This document shows positions 25,150 to 34,064 of a stretch of 64,000 nt of DNA, piece by piece; the first letter of the stretch is position 1; every line of letters begins with the position of its first letter. The stretch lies in assembly GCF_030817655.1 (NCBI RefSeq), contig NZ_JAUSZM010000003.1, positions 868,001-932,000 of the forward strand. The letters are read 5' to 3'. The notes beneath the pieces were generated by a model. That model was not told the origin of the DNA. It saw nothing but the letters and a program-made list of their open reading frames with translations, and searched no databases. The position numbers and the translations under genes are program-made. The stretch is from Streptomyces sp. V4I2. GTDB lineage: Bacteria; Actinomycetota; Actinomycetes; Streptomycetales; Streptomycetaceae.

Positions 25150-25872
25150 TCAGGCCTCGGCGTCGGCACGCCCCAGCCAGTAGCCGAACCCCCGGCGCGT
25201 GTGGATCAGCACGGGAGTCTCCCGGTCCACCTTGCGCCGCAGCCGGGAGACAAGTTGCTCGATGGCGTTGTCACCGCGGTGGTCGCCCCAGACGTACCGG
25301 CCGATCTGCTCCTTGGACAGCACCCGGTGCGCGTTGACCAGGAGATGGCGCAGCAGGCGGTACTCGGCGGGCGTGAGGTCGAGCGTCCGTGTACCGCGGC
25401 GCGCCTCGCACAGCGTGTCGTCCAGCACCAGGTCGCGATAGCCGAGTGAGCCGTCCCGCGGCCGGCCCGGCCCCACACCTCGCAGCAGGACCTGGACGCG
25501 GGCCAGGACCTCCGGCATCCGGAAGGGCTTGGTGACGTAGTCCCGCTCACCGAGGCCCAGTTCGGGAATCAGCCGGTCCAGGGCGTCGTACGCGGTCAGC
25601 AGGAGCACCGGCGGGCGATGGGCCAGGACCGGACGATCCCTGCCGATGCTTTCCACGTCCGGCAGACCGGCGTCGAGGACCACGAGGTCGTACCGTCCCT
25701 CGCCGAGCCGGGCCAGCGCCTCGGTTCCGGTGCCGGCCAGGCTGATCCGGTATCCCGCCAGTTCCAGGGTGGTGGAGAGCAGTTCGGCGACGTCCGGCTC
25801 ACCGACGACGACCAGGAGGTGCTGACCGGCCCCGCGGGCGAGCGCCGGTCTGTCACGGGTGCTGCCGTACAT
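25150..25872 (-). CDS. OmpR-type response regulator, orphan, atypical receiver (240 aa)
   Basis: Receiver domain with phospho-acceptor region YDLVVLDAGLPDVE, switch Thr in VLLLTAYDA and Lys in DYVTKPFRMPEVLARV; the C-terminal winged helix is LDLTPAEYRLLRHLLVNAHR...VSRLRRKVDRE...RGFGYWL. The acidic pocket normally reading DDE appears as VVVGEPDV, so one Asp is missing. No histidine kinase adjoins it. ATG 25872 has GTGAGG upstream. It may act without classical phosphorylation. Confidence 0.9.
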   Translation of the reverse strand: MYGSTRDRPALARGAGQHLLVVVGEPDVAELLSTTLELAGYRISLAGTGTEALARLGEGRYDLVVLDAGLPDVESIGRDRPVLAHRPPVLLLTAYDALDRLIPELGLGERDYVTKPFRMPEVLARVQVLLRGVGPGRPRDGSLGYRDLVLDDTLCEARRGTRTLDLTPAEYRLLRHLLVNAHRVLSKEQIGRYVWGDHRGDNAIEQLVSRLRRKVDRETPVLIHTRRGFGYWLGRADAEA

Positions 25873-25945
25873 GCGCCTCACCCTACCGCCCTGCTTGCCT
25901 GACTCAATTAATTTCAGGCCAGTTCAAGGCAAGGCACCACAGCGG

Positions 25946-26596
25946 TCAGGAACCTGACGTGACCGGCGCCAGCCACATGCCGACCACCGCGTCGACGAGG
26001 CCGGTGGCGGCGTCGTGCCAGTTGGACCGGGGCGTGCGGGCACCCTCGGCGAGGGCCCGCTCCCGTTCGGCGGACATGTGCAGGATCAGATGACGGACCA
26101 TGTCCCCGCGTTCGGCGCGGACCTCGGCCGGCAGCTCGGGCAGACACCGCTCGAGTCCGTCGAGGATCTGGCGCAGGGACGGCGAGGACAGGGACTCCTC
26201 CACCATGATCGGCCGGAGCGCCGGGTCGGTCATCACCTGGGCACAGAACCGGGCGTACCAGGTGGGGCTGCCGAGCGCCCCGAGGTGCTCGGGAACCGGG
26301 CGCACCAGACAGCCCACCCAGTCGCGTACGTCCGTGGAGTCGCCGGTCGCGGCCAGCAGCCGGGTGCGGATCTCCTCGACGGGCGCCGCGTGCCTGCGGA
26401 TGATCGCCCGCACCAGGTCGGCCTTGGTACCGAAGTGGTAGCCGACCGCGGCGTTGTTGCCCTGGCCGGCGGCCTCGCTGACCTGACGGTTGGACACCGC
26501 GTACACACCCCGCTCGGCGAACAGCCGCTCCGCCGAGGTCAGGATCAGCTCCCGTGTCGCGCCGACCTGTTCGGCCCGTACCGTCCCGCCCGCCAT
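25946..26596 (-). CDS. TetR-family regulator, likely repressor of the adjacent MFS pump (216 aa)
   Basis: HTH region LTSAERLFAERGVYAVSNRQ then AAVGYHFGTKADLVRAIIRR; the C-terminal domain (EEIRTRLLAATGD..., ILHMSAERERAL) resembles PsrA-like TetR ligand domains. ATG 26596 follows GAGGGTGG; an earlier open stretch to 26734 is upstream DNA. Divergent from the MFS gene with a 7-6-7 palindrome between them. Confidence 0.92.
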   Translation of the reverse strand: MAGGTVRAEQVGATRELILTSAERLFAERGVYAVSNRQVSEAAGQGNNAAVGYHFGTKADLVRAIIRRHAAPVEEIRTRLLAATGDSTDVRDWVGCLVRPVPEHLGALGSPTWYARFCAQVMTDPALRPIMVEESLSSPSLRQILDGLERCLPELPAEVRAERGDMVRHLILHMSAERERALAEGARTPRSNWHDAATGLVDAVVGMWLAPVTSGS

Positions 26597-26726
26597 GACC
26601 ACCCTCACCACCGCACCGGGACTTCCCGCGTCTCCGTGGCGGCCAGTCCCTCGAGCCGCCGCGGGTCCACCGCCTGAGCAGCGGTTCCAGGACCGAAGCC
26701 TACGCAAGCAAGCGAAGCCATTAAAG

Positions 26727-26746
26727 TAAGTCAAGCGGCTGACTTA
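26727..26746. promoter_or_regulatory. TetR-type operator in the regulator/MFS divergon
   Basis: TAAGTCA (26727-26733) and TGACTTA (26740-26746) are perfect inverted arms around AGCGGC, in the 192-bp region between the divergent starts and 43 bp before the MFS ATG. AT-rich arms in GC-rich DNA support a real site. Confidence 0.7.
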
Positions 26747-26788
26747 TTTCTTGCCGAGACCCTTTCACGACGCCTACGGAGGCTCCGC

Positions 26789-28270
26789 ATGTCCGACGCC
26801 CTCGCCAGACCCGCCGACGCGGGGAGCGACGCCCCGCCGAGGTCGAACGCCGTGGTGGCGGTGCTGGCCTTCGCCGGAATCGTCGTCTCGCTGATGCAGA
26901 CCCTGGTCATCCCGATCGTGCCGGACCTGCCCCGGCTCCTGGACGCTCCCGCCTCCGACACCGCCTGGGCGGTCACTGCGACCCTGCTGGCCGCGGCGGT
27001 GGCCACCCCGGTCGTCGGACGGCTCGGCGACATGTTCGGCAAGCGCCGGATGCTGCTGGTCAGCATCGTGCTGCTGGTGACCGGCTCGGTGGTCTGCGCG
27101 CTCAGCGACGCCCTGGTGCCGATGATCGTCGGCCGGGCGCTGCAGGGGCTGGCCTCCGGTGTCGTGCCGCTGGGCATCAGCATCATGCGGGACGAGCTGC
27201 CCGCCGAGCGGCTGGCCGGGTCGACGGCACTGATGAGCGCCTCCCTCGGAGTGGGCGGCGCCCTCGGTCTGCCCACGGCCGCGCTGATCGCCGACAACTT
27301 CGACTGGCACGTGCTGTTCTGGGCCTCCGCCGCGATGGGCGTGATCTCCTTCGCCCTCGTCGTGTCGTTCGTACCGGAGTCGAAGGTGCGCACCGGCGGC
27401 CGCTTCGACCTGGTCGGCGCCTTCGGCATGGCGACGGGCCTGGTGTGCCTGCTGCTGGCGATCTCCAAGGGCGCCGACTGGGGCTGGACCAGCGGCACCA
27501 CGCTCGGCCTGTTCACGACCTCGGTTCTCGTGCTGCTCGCCTGGGGCGTCTTCGAACTGCGCACCTCGCAGCCGCTGGTGGACCTGCGCACCACGGCCCG
27601 CCGTCAGGTGCTGGTGACAAACCTCGCCTCGATCGCGATCGGCTTCTCCATGTTCGCGATGTCCCTGGTGCTGCCGCAGCTGCTCCAGCTGCCCGAGCGG
27701 ACCGGCTACGGCCTGGGCAGGTCCCTGCTGACCGCCGGCCTGGTGATGGCTCCCTCCGGGCTGGTGATGATGGCGACCGCGCCGGTCTCCGCCGCCGTGT
27801 CCAAGGCCAAGGGGCCGAAGATCACTCTGATGATCGGTGCGGTGATCGTGGCCTGCGGGTACGGCCTGAACATCGTGCTGATGTCCGAGGTGTGGCACCT
27901 GGTGATGGTCTCCTGCGTGATCGGCGCCGGCATCGGCTTCACGTACGGCTCGATGCCCGCCCTGATCATGGGCGCGGTGCCCGCGAGCGAGACGGCCGCG
28001 GCGAACAGCCTCAACACCCTGATGCGGTCCATCGGTACGTCGGTGGCGAGCGCCATCGCGGGCGTCGTCCTCTCGCAGATGACCATCAGCCTCGGCGGTT
28101 ACGCCCTGCCGTCCGAGAGCGGCTTCAAGACCGTCATGGCCCTCGGCGCGGGGGCCGCCCTCCTCGCCTTCGCGATCGCCTCGTTCATCCCCGGCCGGCG
28201 GCCCGAGGTCACGGCCGTGTCGGCGCCCGCGGCCGCGGAGCCGGCGGCGGGCGCGCCCTCGGTGAAGTGA
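26789..28270 (+). CDS. DHA2-type MFS multidrug transporter, 14 helices (493 aa)
   Basis: Proton-driven exporter. Motif A is GRLGDMFGKRRMLLV after helix 2, motif B-like LVPMIVGRALQGLASGVVPL, motif C-like GGALGLPTAALI after ASLGV, and fourteen hydrophobic segments are visible. ATG 26789 follows GGAGG. A C-terminal Ala/Pro tail is non-conserved. Control by the divergent TetR protein is indicated by the palindrome. Substrate may be an antibiotic or the P450 operon's product, which is speculation. Confidence 0.94.
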   Translation: MSDALARPADAGSDAPPRSNAVVAVLAFAGIVVSLMQTLVIPIVPDLPRLLDAPASDTAWAVTATLLAAAVATPVVGRLGDMFGKRRMLLVSIVLLVTGSVVCALSDALVPMIVGRALQGLASGVVPLGISIMRDELPAERLAGSTALMSASLGVGGALGLPTAALIADNFDWHVLFWASAAMGVISFALVVSFVPESKVRTGGRFDLVGAFGMATGLVCLLLAISKGADWGWTSGTTLGLFTTSVLVLLAWGVFELRTSQPLVDLRTTARRQVLVTNLASIAIGFSMFAMSLVLPQLLQLPERTGYGLGRSLLTAGLVMAPSGLVMMATAPVSAAVSKAKGPKITLMIGAVIVACGYGLNIVLMSEVWHLVMVSCVIGAGIGFTYGSMPALIMGAVPASETAAANSLNTLMRSIGTSVASAIAGVVLSQMTISLGGYALPSESGFKTVMALGAGAALLAFAIASFIPGRRPEVTAVSAPAAAEPAAGAPSVK

Positions 28271-28298
28271 GGGCGCGCGACTGATCCCGCCGGGTGGG

Positions 28299-28472
28299 CT
28301 ATCCCCGGGTGCGCAACAGGCTCACGCCCGCTCCCAGCGAGACGACGCCCATGCCGACGCTGGTCATGACGCCCTGGTCGCCGTCGACGACAAAAGGAGC
28401 GACGGCGGCGACCGCGAGGTTGAACAGGAACAGGAACCAGAGCACGGGCCTGGACGACAGCATCGGCTTCAT
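28299..28472 (-). CDS. Small two-helix membrane protein (57 aa)
   Basis: ATG 28472 preceded by GGAAGGAAA. Two membrane segments (VLWFLFLFNLAVAAVAPFVV and MTSVGMGVVSLGAGVSLL) around a DGDQG turn. Resembles short uncharacterised membrane proteins that recur in Streptomyces genomes. It converges on the MFS gene with 28 bp between stops. Confidence 0.65.
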   Translation of the reverse strand: MKPMLSSRPVLWFLFLFNLAVAAVAPFVVDGDQGVMTSVGMGVVSLGAGVSLLRTRG

Positions 28473-29048
28473 CGGGGGTTTCCTTCCGGGACGGTGAACG
28501 CGCTCGGTGGGTATCGCGTGACCTTGCGCCGTCCACGATTCCGTCGCGTGCCGCCCGACTCGATGGAGTGCGCTACCGGACCGGTGGTGTAGCCCTCTGC
28601 ACCACCGGCCGTGCCCTCCTGCCCGAGGATGATGCGCAGGCCGCCCGTACTGCGTTCTACGTAGCCCCGATTGTCGGCAGACGAACGACGACACGGCGGC
28701 CCGGTACCGGAAGGCTGTGGAGGTGGCCGAGACCAGCCGGGGAGACCTCCGTTCCATGGCCGTACTTCTGTGTCGACCGGGCCGAGCGGCCTTGCGCCGA
28801 CGCCTGCCCGCCCTCCCGCTGTGGGTCGTGGTGCCGGCCGGTGTCGCCGTCGGGGCCGGCCCGAGCGGGGGCGCGATCCTCACGCCGGCCGTCTCGGCTC
28901 CCATATACCCGGTCGGGCGGGAGGCCTCTCTCGCCTGACGCCTCCCTCCCCGAGAGGGTCGTCCGTGTTGCAGGACACGGGCGACCCTCGCCCGTCGTTG
29001 CCGCCGGCATCGCCCACCATGTCTCCAGGACACCGACCGGAGAACCCG
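28473..29048. other. Intergenic region, 576 bp, with one hairpin
   Basis: No gene is convincing here. A perfect 9-bp hairpin lies at 28581-28608 (CCGGTGGTG / CACCACCGG). A 73-codon plus-strand ORF at 28717-28938 has a hydrophobic middle but no ribosome site or recognised family, so it is left out. The 3' end must hold the promoter of the two-component genes. Confidence 0.6.
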
Positions 29049-30260
29049 ATGAGCTTCCCTCTGCAGCGCTACGCCGACGACCACGTCGGTACGGTCGACA
29101 CTATGACGGCCGCGCTGCTGTTCGCCGCCTTCCTGTTCGGCAGCGAGATCAGCGTGCCGGGCACCCGGCGGCCGGACGCCATGGGGGCCACGATCGCCCT
29201 GGCGGCCGTCTCCGCGGCCGCGCTGCTCTGGCAGCGCAGCCGCCCCCGCGCCGCCGTCGCCGTGACCGCGCTGGGCGCGGCCGGTGCCGCCACGCTCGGC
29301 CATCTGCTCACGCCGCTGCTGCTGGGGCCGCTCATGCTGGCGCTCTACCGGCTGGCCGTCGCCTCCGACCGCAGGACGGCACGCCTCTCCTTCCTGGCGG
29401 CCCTCGCCCTGCTGGTCGCGGCGGCCCTGCTCCTCGACCCCCTCGACCATCCCTGGCAGCTCGACACGCTCAGCCCCGCCGCCTGCCTCCTGCTCCCGGT
29501 CGCGGCCGGCAACGCGACCCGGCTGCGGGGCGCCTACCTGGAGGCCGTGCAGGCCCGCGCCGAGTACGCCGAGCGCAGCCGGGAGGAGGAGGCGCGGCAC
29601 CGGGTCGCCGAGGAACGCATGCGGATCGCCCGTGAGCTGCATGACGTGGTGGCGCACCATCTGGCGCTGGCCAACGCCCAGGCGGGCACCGCGGCGCACC
29701 TCTCGCACACGCATCCCGCGCAGGCCCGGCGGATCCTCACCGACCTCACCGGTACGACGTCCTCGGCGCTGCGCGAGATGAAGGCCACCGTGAGTCTGCT
29801 GCGCCAGGCGGACGCGCCCCACGCACCGCTGGCACCCAGCCCGGGGCTCGGCCAACTCACCGAGCTGACGGACGGGTTCGGGTCCGCCGGTCTCGCCGTC
29901 CACGTCAGCACCGAGGGCAGGCCCAGGCCGTTGTCGCCCGGCGTGGACCTGACGGCGTACCGGATCGTGCAGGAGGCGCTGACCAACGTCGCCCAGCACG
30001 CCTCGGCCGAGGCGGCCCGGGTACGACTGCGCTACGGCGAGGACCAGCTGACGATCACCGTCACCGACGACGGCACCGGCCGGGCCACCGCCGGAGCACC
30101 CGAGCCCGGCCACGGCTTCGGCCTGATCGGCATGCGCGAACGCGCCCGGTCGGTCGGCGGCGCCCTCCAGGCCGGCCACCGGCAGGGCGGCGGCTTCGAG
30201 GTCACCACCCGCCTTCCCCTGTACCCCACCGCTCCGCACCACCAAGAACGGACCCCATGA
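29049..30260 (+). CDS. NarL-type sensor histidine kinase (403 aa)
   Basis: Four to five membrane helices fill residues 18-155, then a HisKA_3 dimer/phospho-acceptor helix (RMRIARELHDVVAHHLALAN, phospho-His about 198) and a HATPase_c domain (YRIVQEALTNVAQHASAEAA as N box, GHGFGLIGMRERA as G box). ATG 29049 follows CGGAGAA. It overlaps the response-regulator gene by four bases (ATGA). No extracellular sensor domain is seen, so the signal is probably within the membrane. Confidence 0.95.
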   Translation: MSFPLQRYADDHVGTVDTMTAALLFAAFLFGSEISVPGTRRPDAMGATIALAAVSAAALLWQRSRPRAAVAVTALGAAGAATLGHLLTPLLLGPLMLALYRLAVASDRRTARLSFLAALALLVAAALLLDPLDHPWQLDTLSPAACLLLPVAAGNATRLRGAYLEAVQARAEYAERSREEEARHRVAEERMRIARELHDVVAHHLALANAQAGTAAHLSHTHPAQARRILTDLTGTTSSALREMKATVSLLRQADAPHAPLAPSPGLGQLTELTDGFGSAGLAVHVSTEGRPRPLSPGVDLTAYRIVQEALTNVAQHASAEAARVRLRYGEDQLTITVTDDGTGRATAGAPEPGHGFGLIGMRERARSVGGALQAGHRQGGGFEVTTRLPLYPTAPHHQERTP

Positions 30261-30943
30261 CCATCCGTGTGCTGCTCGCCGACGACCAGGCCCTGCTGCG
30301 GGCCACCTTCCGCATCCTGATCGACTCCTGTGAGGACATGGAGGTGGTCGCCGAGGCCACCGACGGCGCCGAGGCGGTCGACCTGGCCCGGATCCACCGC
30401 CCCGACGTCGTCCTGATGGACATCCGCATGCCCGGCACCGACGGCCTGACCGCCACGTCCGTGGTCTGCTCGGACCCGGACCTGGCCGGCACCCGGGTGC
30501 TGATCCTCACCACGTTCGAGATCGACGAGTATGTGGCGCAGGCGCTGCGGGCCGGGGCGAGCGGCTTCCTCGGCAAGGACGTCACCGCGGAGGCACTCCT
30601 CGACGGCGTCCGGACGGTGGCCGCCGGCGACTCCCTCCTCTCCCCCGCCGCCATCCGCACCGTGATCAGCCGTTTCCTGGCCGCTCCCGGGCTCGGCACC
30701 CGGCTGGCGGCGTCCGAGGACCTCGGCATCCTGACCACCCGTGAGCGCGAGGTGATGGCGTGGGCGGCGGAGGGGCACTCCAACGAGGAGATCGCCGGGA
30801 AGCTCTTCGTCAGCCCGCTGACCGTACGCACCCATGTGCACCGTGCGATGACCAAGCTGGGCGCCCGCGACCGCGCCCAACTCGTCGTCATGGCCTACCA
30901 GTCGGGCCTGGTGCAGGCCCTGCCGCCGACCACCGACCGCTGA
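30257..30943 (+). CDS. LuxR/NarL-family response regulator (228 aa)
   Basis: Receiver with VLLADDQALLRATF, phospho-acceptor Asp about 55 in DVVLMDIRMPGTDG, Thr in VLILTTFEID and Lys in GFLGKDV. The C-terminal LuxR helix-turn-helix is LTTREREVMAWAAEGHSNEE followed by KLFVSPLTVRTHVHRAMTKL. Partner of the overlapping kinase; targets unknown. Confidence 0.96.
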   Translation: MTIRVLLADDQALLRATFRILIDSCEDMEVVAEATDGAEAVDLARIHRPDVVLMDIRMPGTDGLTATSVVCSDPDLAGTRVLILTTFEIDEYVAQALRAGASGFLGKDVTAEALLDGVRTVAAGDSLLSPAAIRTVISRFLAAPGLGTRLAASEDLGILTTREREVMAWAAEGHSNEEIAGKLFVSPLTVRTHVHRAMTKLGARDRAQLVVMAYQSGLVQALPPTTDR

Positions 30944-31020
30944 GCCGGGGGCGACGCCCGTTCAGGGGAAACCTGCCCGGAGGGCGCGTGGCGGTGGGCG
31001 GGCCGGTCGACAACTGACCC

Positions 31021-32001
31021 GTGAGCCTCCCGCTGATCCCTCCCATGCTCGCCACCCCCGGCACCCTGCCGCCCGGCGCGCAGGACGCGCGGTGGGCGTA
31101 CGAGACCAAGCAGGACGGCCAGCGGGTGGTGGTCTATCTCGCCGGGGACGGCAGCGTGGTGTTGCGGGCCCGGTCCGGGGAGGTCGTCACCGTCGCCTAT
31201 CCCGAGCTGCTGCCGCTGGGCCACGCGCTCGGCGCCACCCCGGCCGTGCTGGACGGGGAGGTCCTGGCGCTGGACGAAGAGGGCCGCGGCGACTTCCAGT
31301 TGCTCCAGTCCCGGATGGGGCTGGTGCAGGCACCCGGCAGGGCGGCGCGCCGGGCGGCGGAGGTCCCCGTCCATCTCGTGCTGTTCGACGTGATGCACCT
31401 GGCAGGGCGCTCCCTCGTCGCGCTCCGCTACGCCCGGCGGCGCACGCTGCTGGAGGAGCTGGGTCTGGCCGGTCCCCACTGGTCGACTCCGGCCGCGCTC
31501 GTCGGCCACGGCGAACAGGCACTGCGGGCCACCCTTGAGCACGGTCTGGAGGGCCTGGTCTGCAAGCGGCTGGACTCGGCGTACGAGCCGGGCGTCCGCT
31601 CCCGTGCCTGGATCAAGATCCGCAACATGCGCAGCGAGGACGTCGTCGTGGGCGGCTGGCTGCCCGGCAAGGGACGGCTCACCGGCCTGCCCGGCGCCGT
31701 ACTGGTCGGCCAGCGCGCCGCCGGGCGGCTGCGGTACGTCGGCGGTGTGGGCACCGGCTGGAGCGAGGCGGAGCGGGAGCAACTCGCCGCGCTGCTGCGG
31801 ACCGCCGCGACGGACGTGTGCCCCTTCGACCCGGTGCCGCGGGTGCCGGGTGCGCACTGGGTGCTGCCCCGGCTGGTCGGCGAGGTCCGCTACAGCACGC
31901 GTACCCGGGCGGGGATGCTGCGCCAGCCGTCCTGGCTGCGGCTGCGGCCGGACCTCGCGCCCGAGGAGTCGGCGGCCGATCTGCCGGACGACCTCGCCTG
32001 A
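31021..32001 (+). CDS. ATP-dependent DNA ligase, LigC/LigD-type (326 aa)
   Basis: Adenylation domain with nucleophilic Lys motif ETKQDGQR (motif I), VLDGEVLALDEE (motif III/IIIa region), LEGLVCKRLDSAYEPG (motif IV) and RAWIKIRN (motif V), then an OB-fold domain (VVVGGWLPGKGRLTGLPGAV). Length fits a stand-alone ligase for non-homologous end joining. GTG 31021 has a poor ribosome site. The separate LigD-like phosphoesterase at 1554-2153 may work with it; a polymerase and Ku are not in the window. Confidence 0.93.
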   Translation: MSLPLIPPMLATPGTLPPGAQDARWAYETKQDGQRVVVYLAGDGSVVLRARSGEVVTVAYPELLPLGHALGATPAVLDGEVLALDEEGRGDFQLLQSRMGLVQAPGRAARRAAEVPVHLVLFDVMHLAGRSLVALRYARRRTLLEELGLAGPHWSTPAALVGHGEQALRATLEHGLEGLVCKRLDSAYEPGVRSRAWIKIRNMRSEDVVVGGWLPGKGRLTGLPGAVLVGQRAAGRLRYVGGVGTGWSEAEREQLAALLRTAATDVCPFDPVPRVPGAHWVLPRLVGEVRYSTRTRAGMLRQPSWLRLRPDLAPEESAADLPDDLA

Positions 32002-32157
32002 GCACCCCATCTGACAGCTCGTCAAGTTCCGACTGTTGGGGCGGCCGTTACCAGAGAGTCGCCCGCGCCATCTTGGCGCGGACATGAAAAGCGGCCAAGC
32101 TGAACTGCCCTAACCCCCCACAGCCGTTGGGCTGCGCCCGGACCAGAGGAGGACGCA

Positions 32158-32934
32158 GTGTCGTCACCGTCGTTCAAGGCACACCGCAGGAGATGGACCA
32201 CCGTCCTGGGCGGCGCCGCCGCTCTCGTCATCGCCTTCCCCACCGCCGCCTTCGCGGCCCCGCCGACGGCGTTGCCCGGCAACGCCGAAGCCGCCGAGAA
32301 GACGTTCCAGCCGGCCTTCGACTACGACACGGACGGCTGCTACCCCACTCCCGCCATCGGCCCCGACGGCACGGTCAACGGCGGCCTCAACCCGACCGGC
32401 GCCCTCAACGGCAACTGCCGCGACGCCTCGGACCTCGACAACACCAACAGCTACTCGCGCTACAAGTGCAACAACGGCTGGTGCGCCTACATGTACGGCC
32501 TGTACTTCGAGAAGGACCAGGCCGTCGCCGGCAGCAGCATCGGCGGCCACCGCCACGACTTCGAGCACGTCGTGGTGTGGGTGCAGAACAACCAGGTCCA
32601 GTACGTCTCGACCTCCAACCACGGCTCGTTCACGGTGACCGCGGCGTCCGGGGTCCGCTTCGACGGCACACACGCCAAGATCGTCTACCACAAGGACGGC
32701 GTCAGCACGCACTGCTTCCGGCTGGCGAACTCCAATGACGAGCCGCCGGAGAACCACAAGGGCAGCTGGCAGTACCCGCCCCTGGTCGGCTGGAACGGCT
32801 ACCCCGCAGGCGTGCGCGACAAGCTGAGCGCGTACGACTTCGGCAGCGCCAACTTCGGCCTCAAGGACGGCAACTTCGCCCCCCACCTGTCGTCGGCCAA
32901 GCCGTCGGGGATCGCCTTCGACCCGGCTGCCTGA
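32158..32934 (+). CDS. Secreted Nep1-like (NPP1/NLP) protein (258 aa)
   Basis: NLP cytolysins bind plant sphingolipids and damage eudicot cells. A signal peptide (basic start, hydrophobic VLGGAAALVIAFPTAAFA, cut before APPTAL) leads to the NLP fold; the hallmark heptapeptide reads GHRHDFE (about residue 131) followed by HVVVWV, with YMYGLYFEKDQ and a C-terminal FGLKDGNFAPHLSSA. Four Cys suggest two disulfides. GTG 32158 follows GAGGAGG. Possibly a plant-interaction or saprophytic factor. Monocistronic. Confidence 0.94.
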   Translation: MSSPSFKAHRRRWTTVLGGAAALVIAFPTAAFAAPPTALPGNAEAAEKTFQPAFDYDTDGCYPTPAIGPDGTVNGGLNPTGALNGNCRDASDLDNTNSYSRYKCNNGWCAYMYGLYFEKDQAVAGSSIGGHRHDFEHVVVWVQNNQVQYVSTSNHGSFTVTAASGVRFDGTHAKIVYHKDGVSTHCFRLANSNDEPPENHKGSWQYPPLVGWNGYPAGVRDKLSAYDFGSANFGLKDGNFAPHLSSAKPSGIAFDPAA

Positions 32935-33038
32935 GCCCGCGCACCACGGTTCGGGCCCGGGACGTAGGACCCGAGGCACCTGCGGCCTACGTCCCGCGCC
33001 CGATCCCCATGCGCTCCGCGCGGCATAGCGTCCTGTGC

Positions 33039-34064
33039 ATGGACACGAGCGACATGAGTGACACGAGCGGGCGGCTCGAGGAAGCGCTGGAACGCCTGCA
33101 CACGTCTGGCCCGGAGCGCCTGGGCCGGCTCACCAACCACGCCCCCATGGTCGTCGAGGCGCTCGCCGCGCACGGGCAGGCCGGCGCCGTGCACCGCTGG
33201 CTGGACCTCTACCGCGGACAGCTGGAGGCCTTCCCCGACCGGGTGGCCCCCGTCACCGACGACAACTGGCCCTCGGCGCTGGGTGATCCACGCCGGGCCG
33301 CCGACTGGATCGCCTACTTCAGGCGCGCGCTCGCCGAACACACGTGGAAGGACGTCCTCGCCGTGTGGTGGCCGCGCCTGCTGCCCGGCATCTACGGCGG
33401 CTCCACGCACCCGGTCATCCGGGTCGGCCACGCCGTGCGTGCCCTACAGGCCGAGGAGAACGCGCCCCGCCGCACCGAACTCGCCCACGGCCTGGGCTAC
33501 TGGGCGGCCCGCCACCACCCGGCCTCCGGCATCACCCCGCTGCCCGGTGCGCGCTCCGCCGCGCGGTCGCTCGACGCCGTGCCCGCGATCGACCCGGCCG
33601 AGGGCGGATTCCCGGCCCGGCTCGCCGCCGTACGCCGACTGCCCGACTGGGCGGACGACGTGAGCGACCCGGACACGGCCAGGGCACGGCTCGCCGAACT
33701 CGTCCGTGCCGCGACGCACCGCTACGCCACCCACGGCCACGGCGAGGAGACCATGCTCGTGCACGCGGCGACGGCCCCCAACGCCGTGCTGCGCACCCTG
33801 GGCGCGCTGCCCCGGGAGATGTGGGTGCCGAGTCTGCGCGCGGCCTGGACGGCATCGGCGGCGGTGACCGCGATGTACGCGCCCGCGGAGCCGGTCGCGT
33901 ACGCGCCGCCCGCCCGACTGACGGCCGAGGAGGTCCTGGAGCGGGCCCTCGCCCACGGTGACGAGCACGTCATCAAGCTCACCGACACGGCACTGGACGT
34001 CGGCGACGAACGGGCGCTCGCCGCCGCGCTCCGCTCGGTCGAACTCAGTGCGCCGCTGTCCTGA
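33039..34064 (+). CDS. Questin oxidase-like protein, DUF4243 (341 aa)
   Basis: Matches the questin-oxidase family, whose fungal member performs a Baeyer-Villiger ring opening without flavin. Seen here: LTNHAPMVVEALAAHG, VHRWLDLYRGQLE, ALGDPRRAADWIAYFRRALA, GSTHPVIRVGHAVRALQAEE, ELAHGLGYWAARH, and EETMLVHAATAPNAVL with His-rich positions that may bind metal or substrate. The ATG 33039 is chosen just upstream of homology; 33054 is an alternative and neither has a clear ribosome site. Bacterial role unknown. Confidence 0.85.
   Translation: MDTSDMSDTSGRLEEALERLHTSGPERLGRLTNHAPMVVEALAAHGQAGAVHRWLDLYRGQLEAFPDRVAPVTDDNWPSALGDPRRAADWIAYFRRALAEHTWKDVLAVWWPRLLPGIYGGSTHPVIRVGHAVRALQAEENAPRRTELAHGLGYWAARHHPASGITPLPGARSAARSLDAVPAIDPAEGGFPARLAAVRRLPDWADDVSDPDTARARLAELVRAATHRYATHGHGEETMLVHAATAPNAVLRTLGALPREMWVPSLRAAWTASAAVTAMYAPAEPVAYAPPARLTAEEVLERALAHGDEHVIKLTDTALDVGDERALAAALRSVELSAPLS

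Noticed and set aside
28717..28938. 73-codon ORF with a hydrophobic middle
   Set aside because: No ribosome site, no family, ends in an intergenic region; chance ORF is more likely.
28299..30245. 648-codon minus-strand open frame over the histidine kinase
   Set aside because: Only its last 57 codons, with their own ribosome site, look like a protein; the rest is antisense to the kinase.
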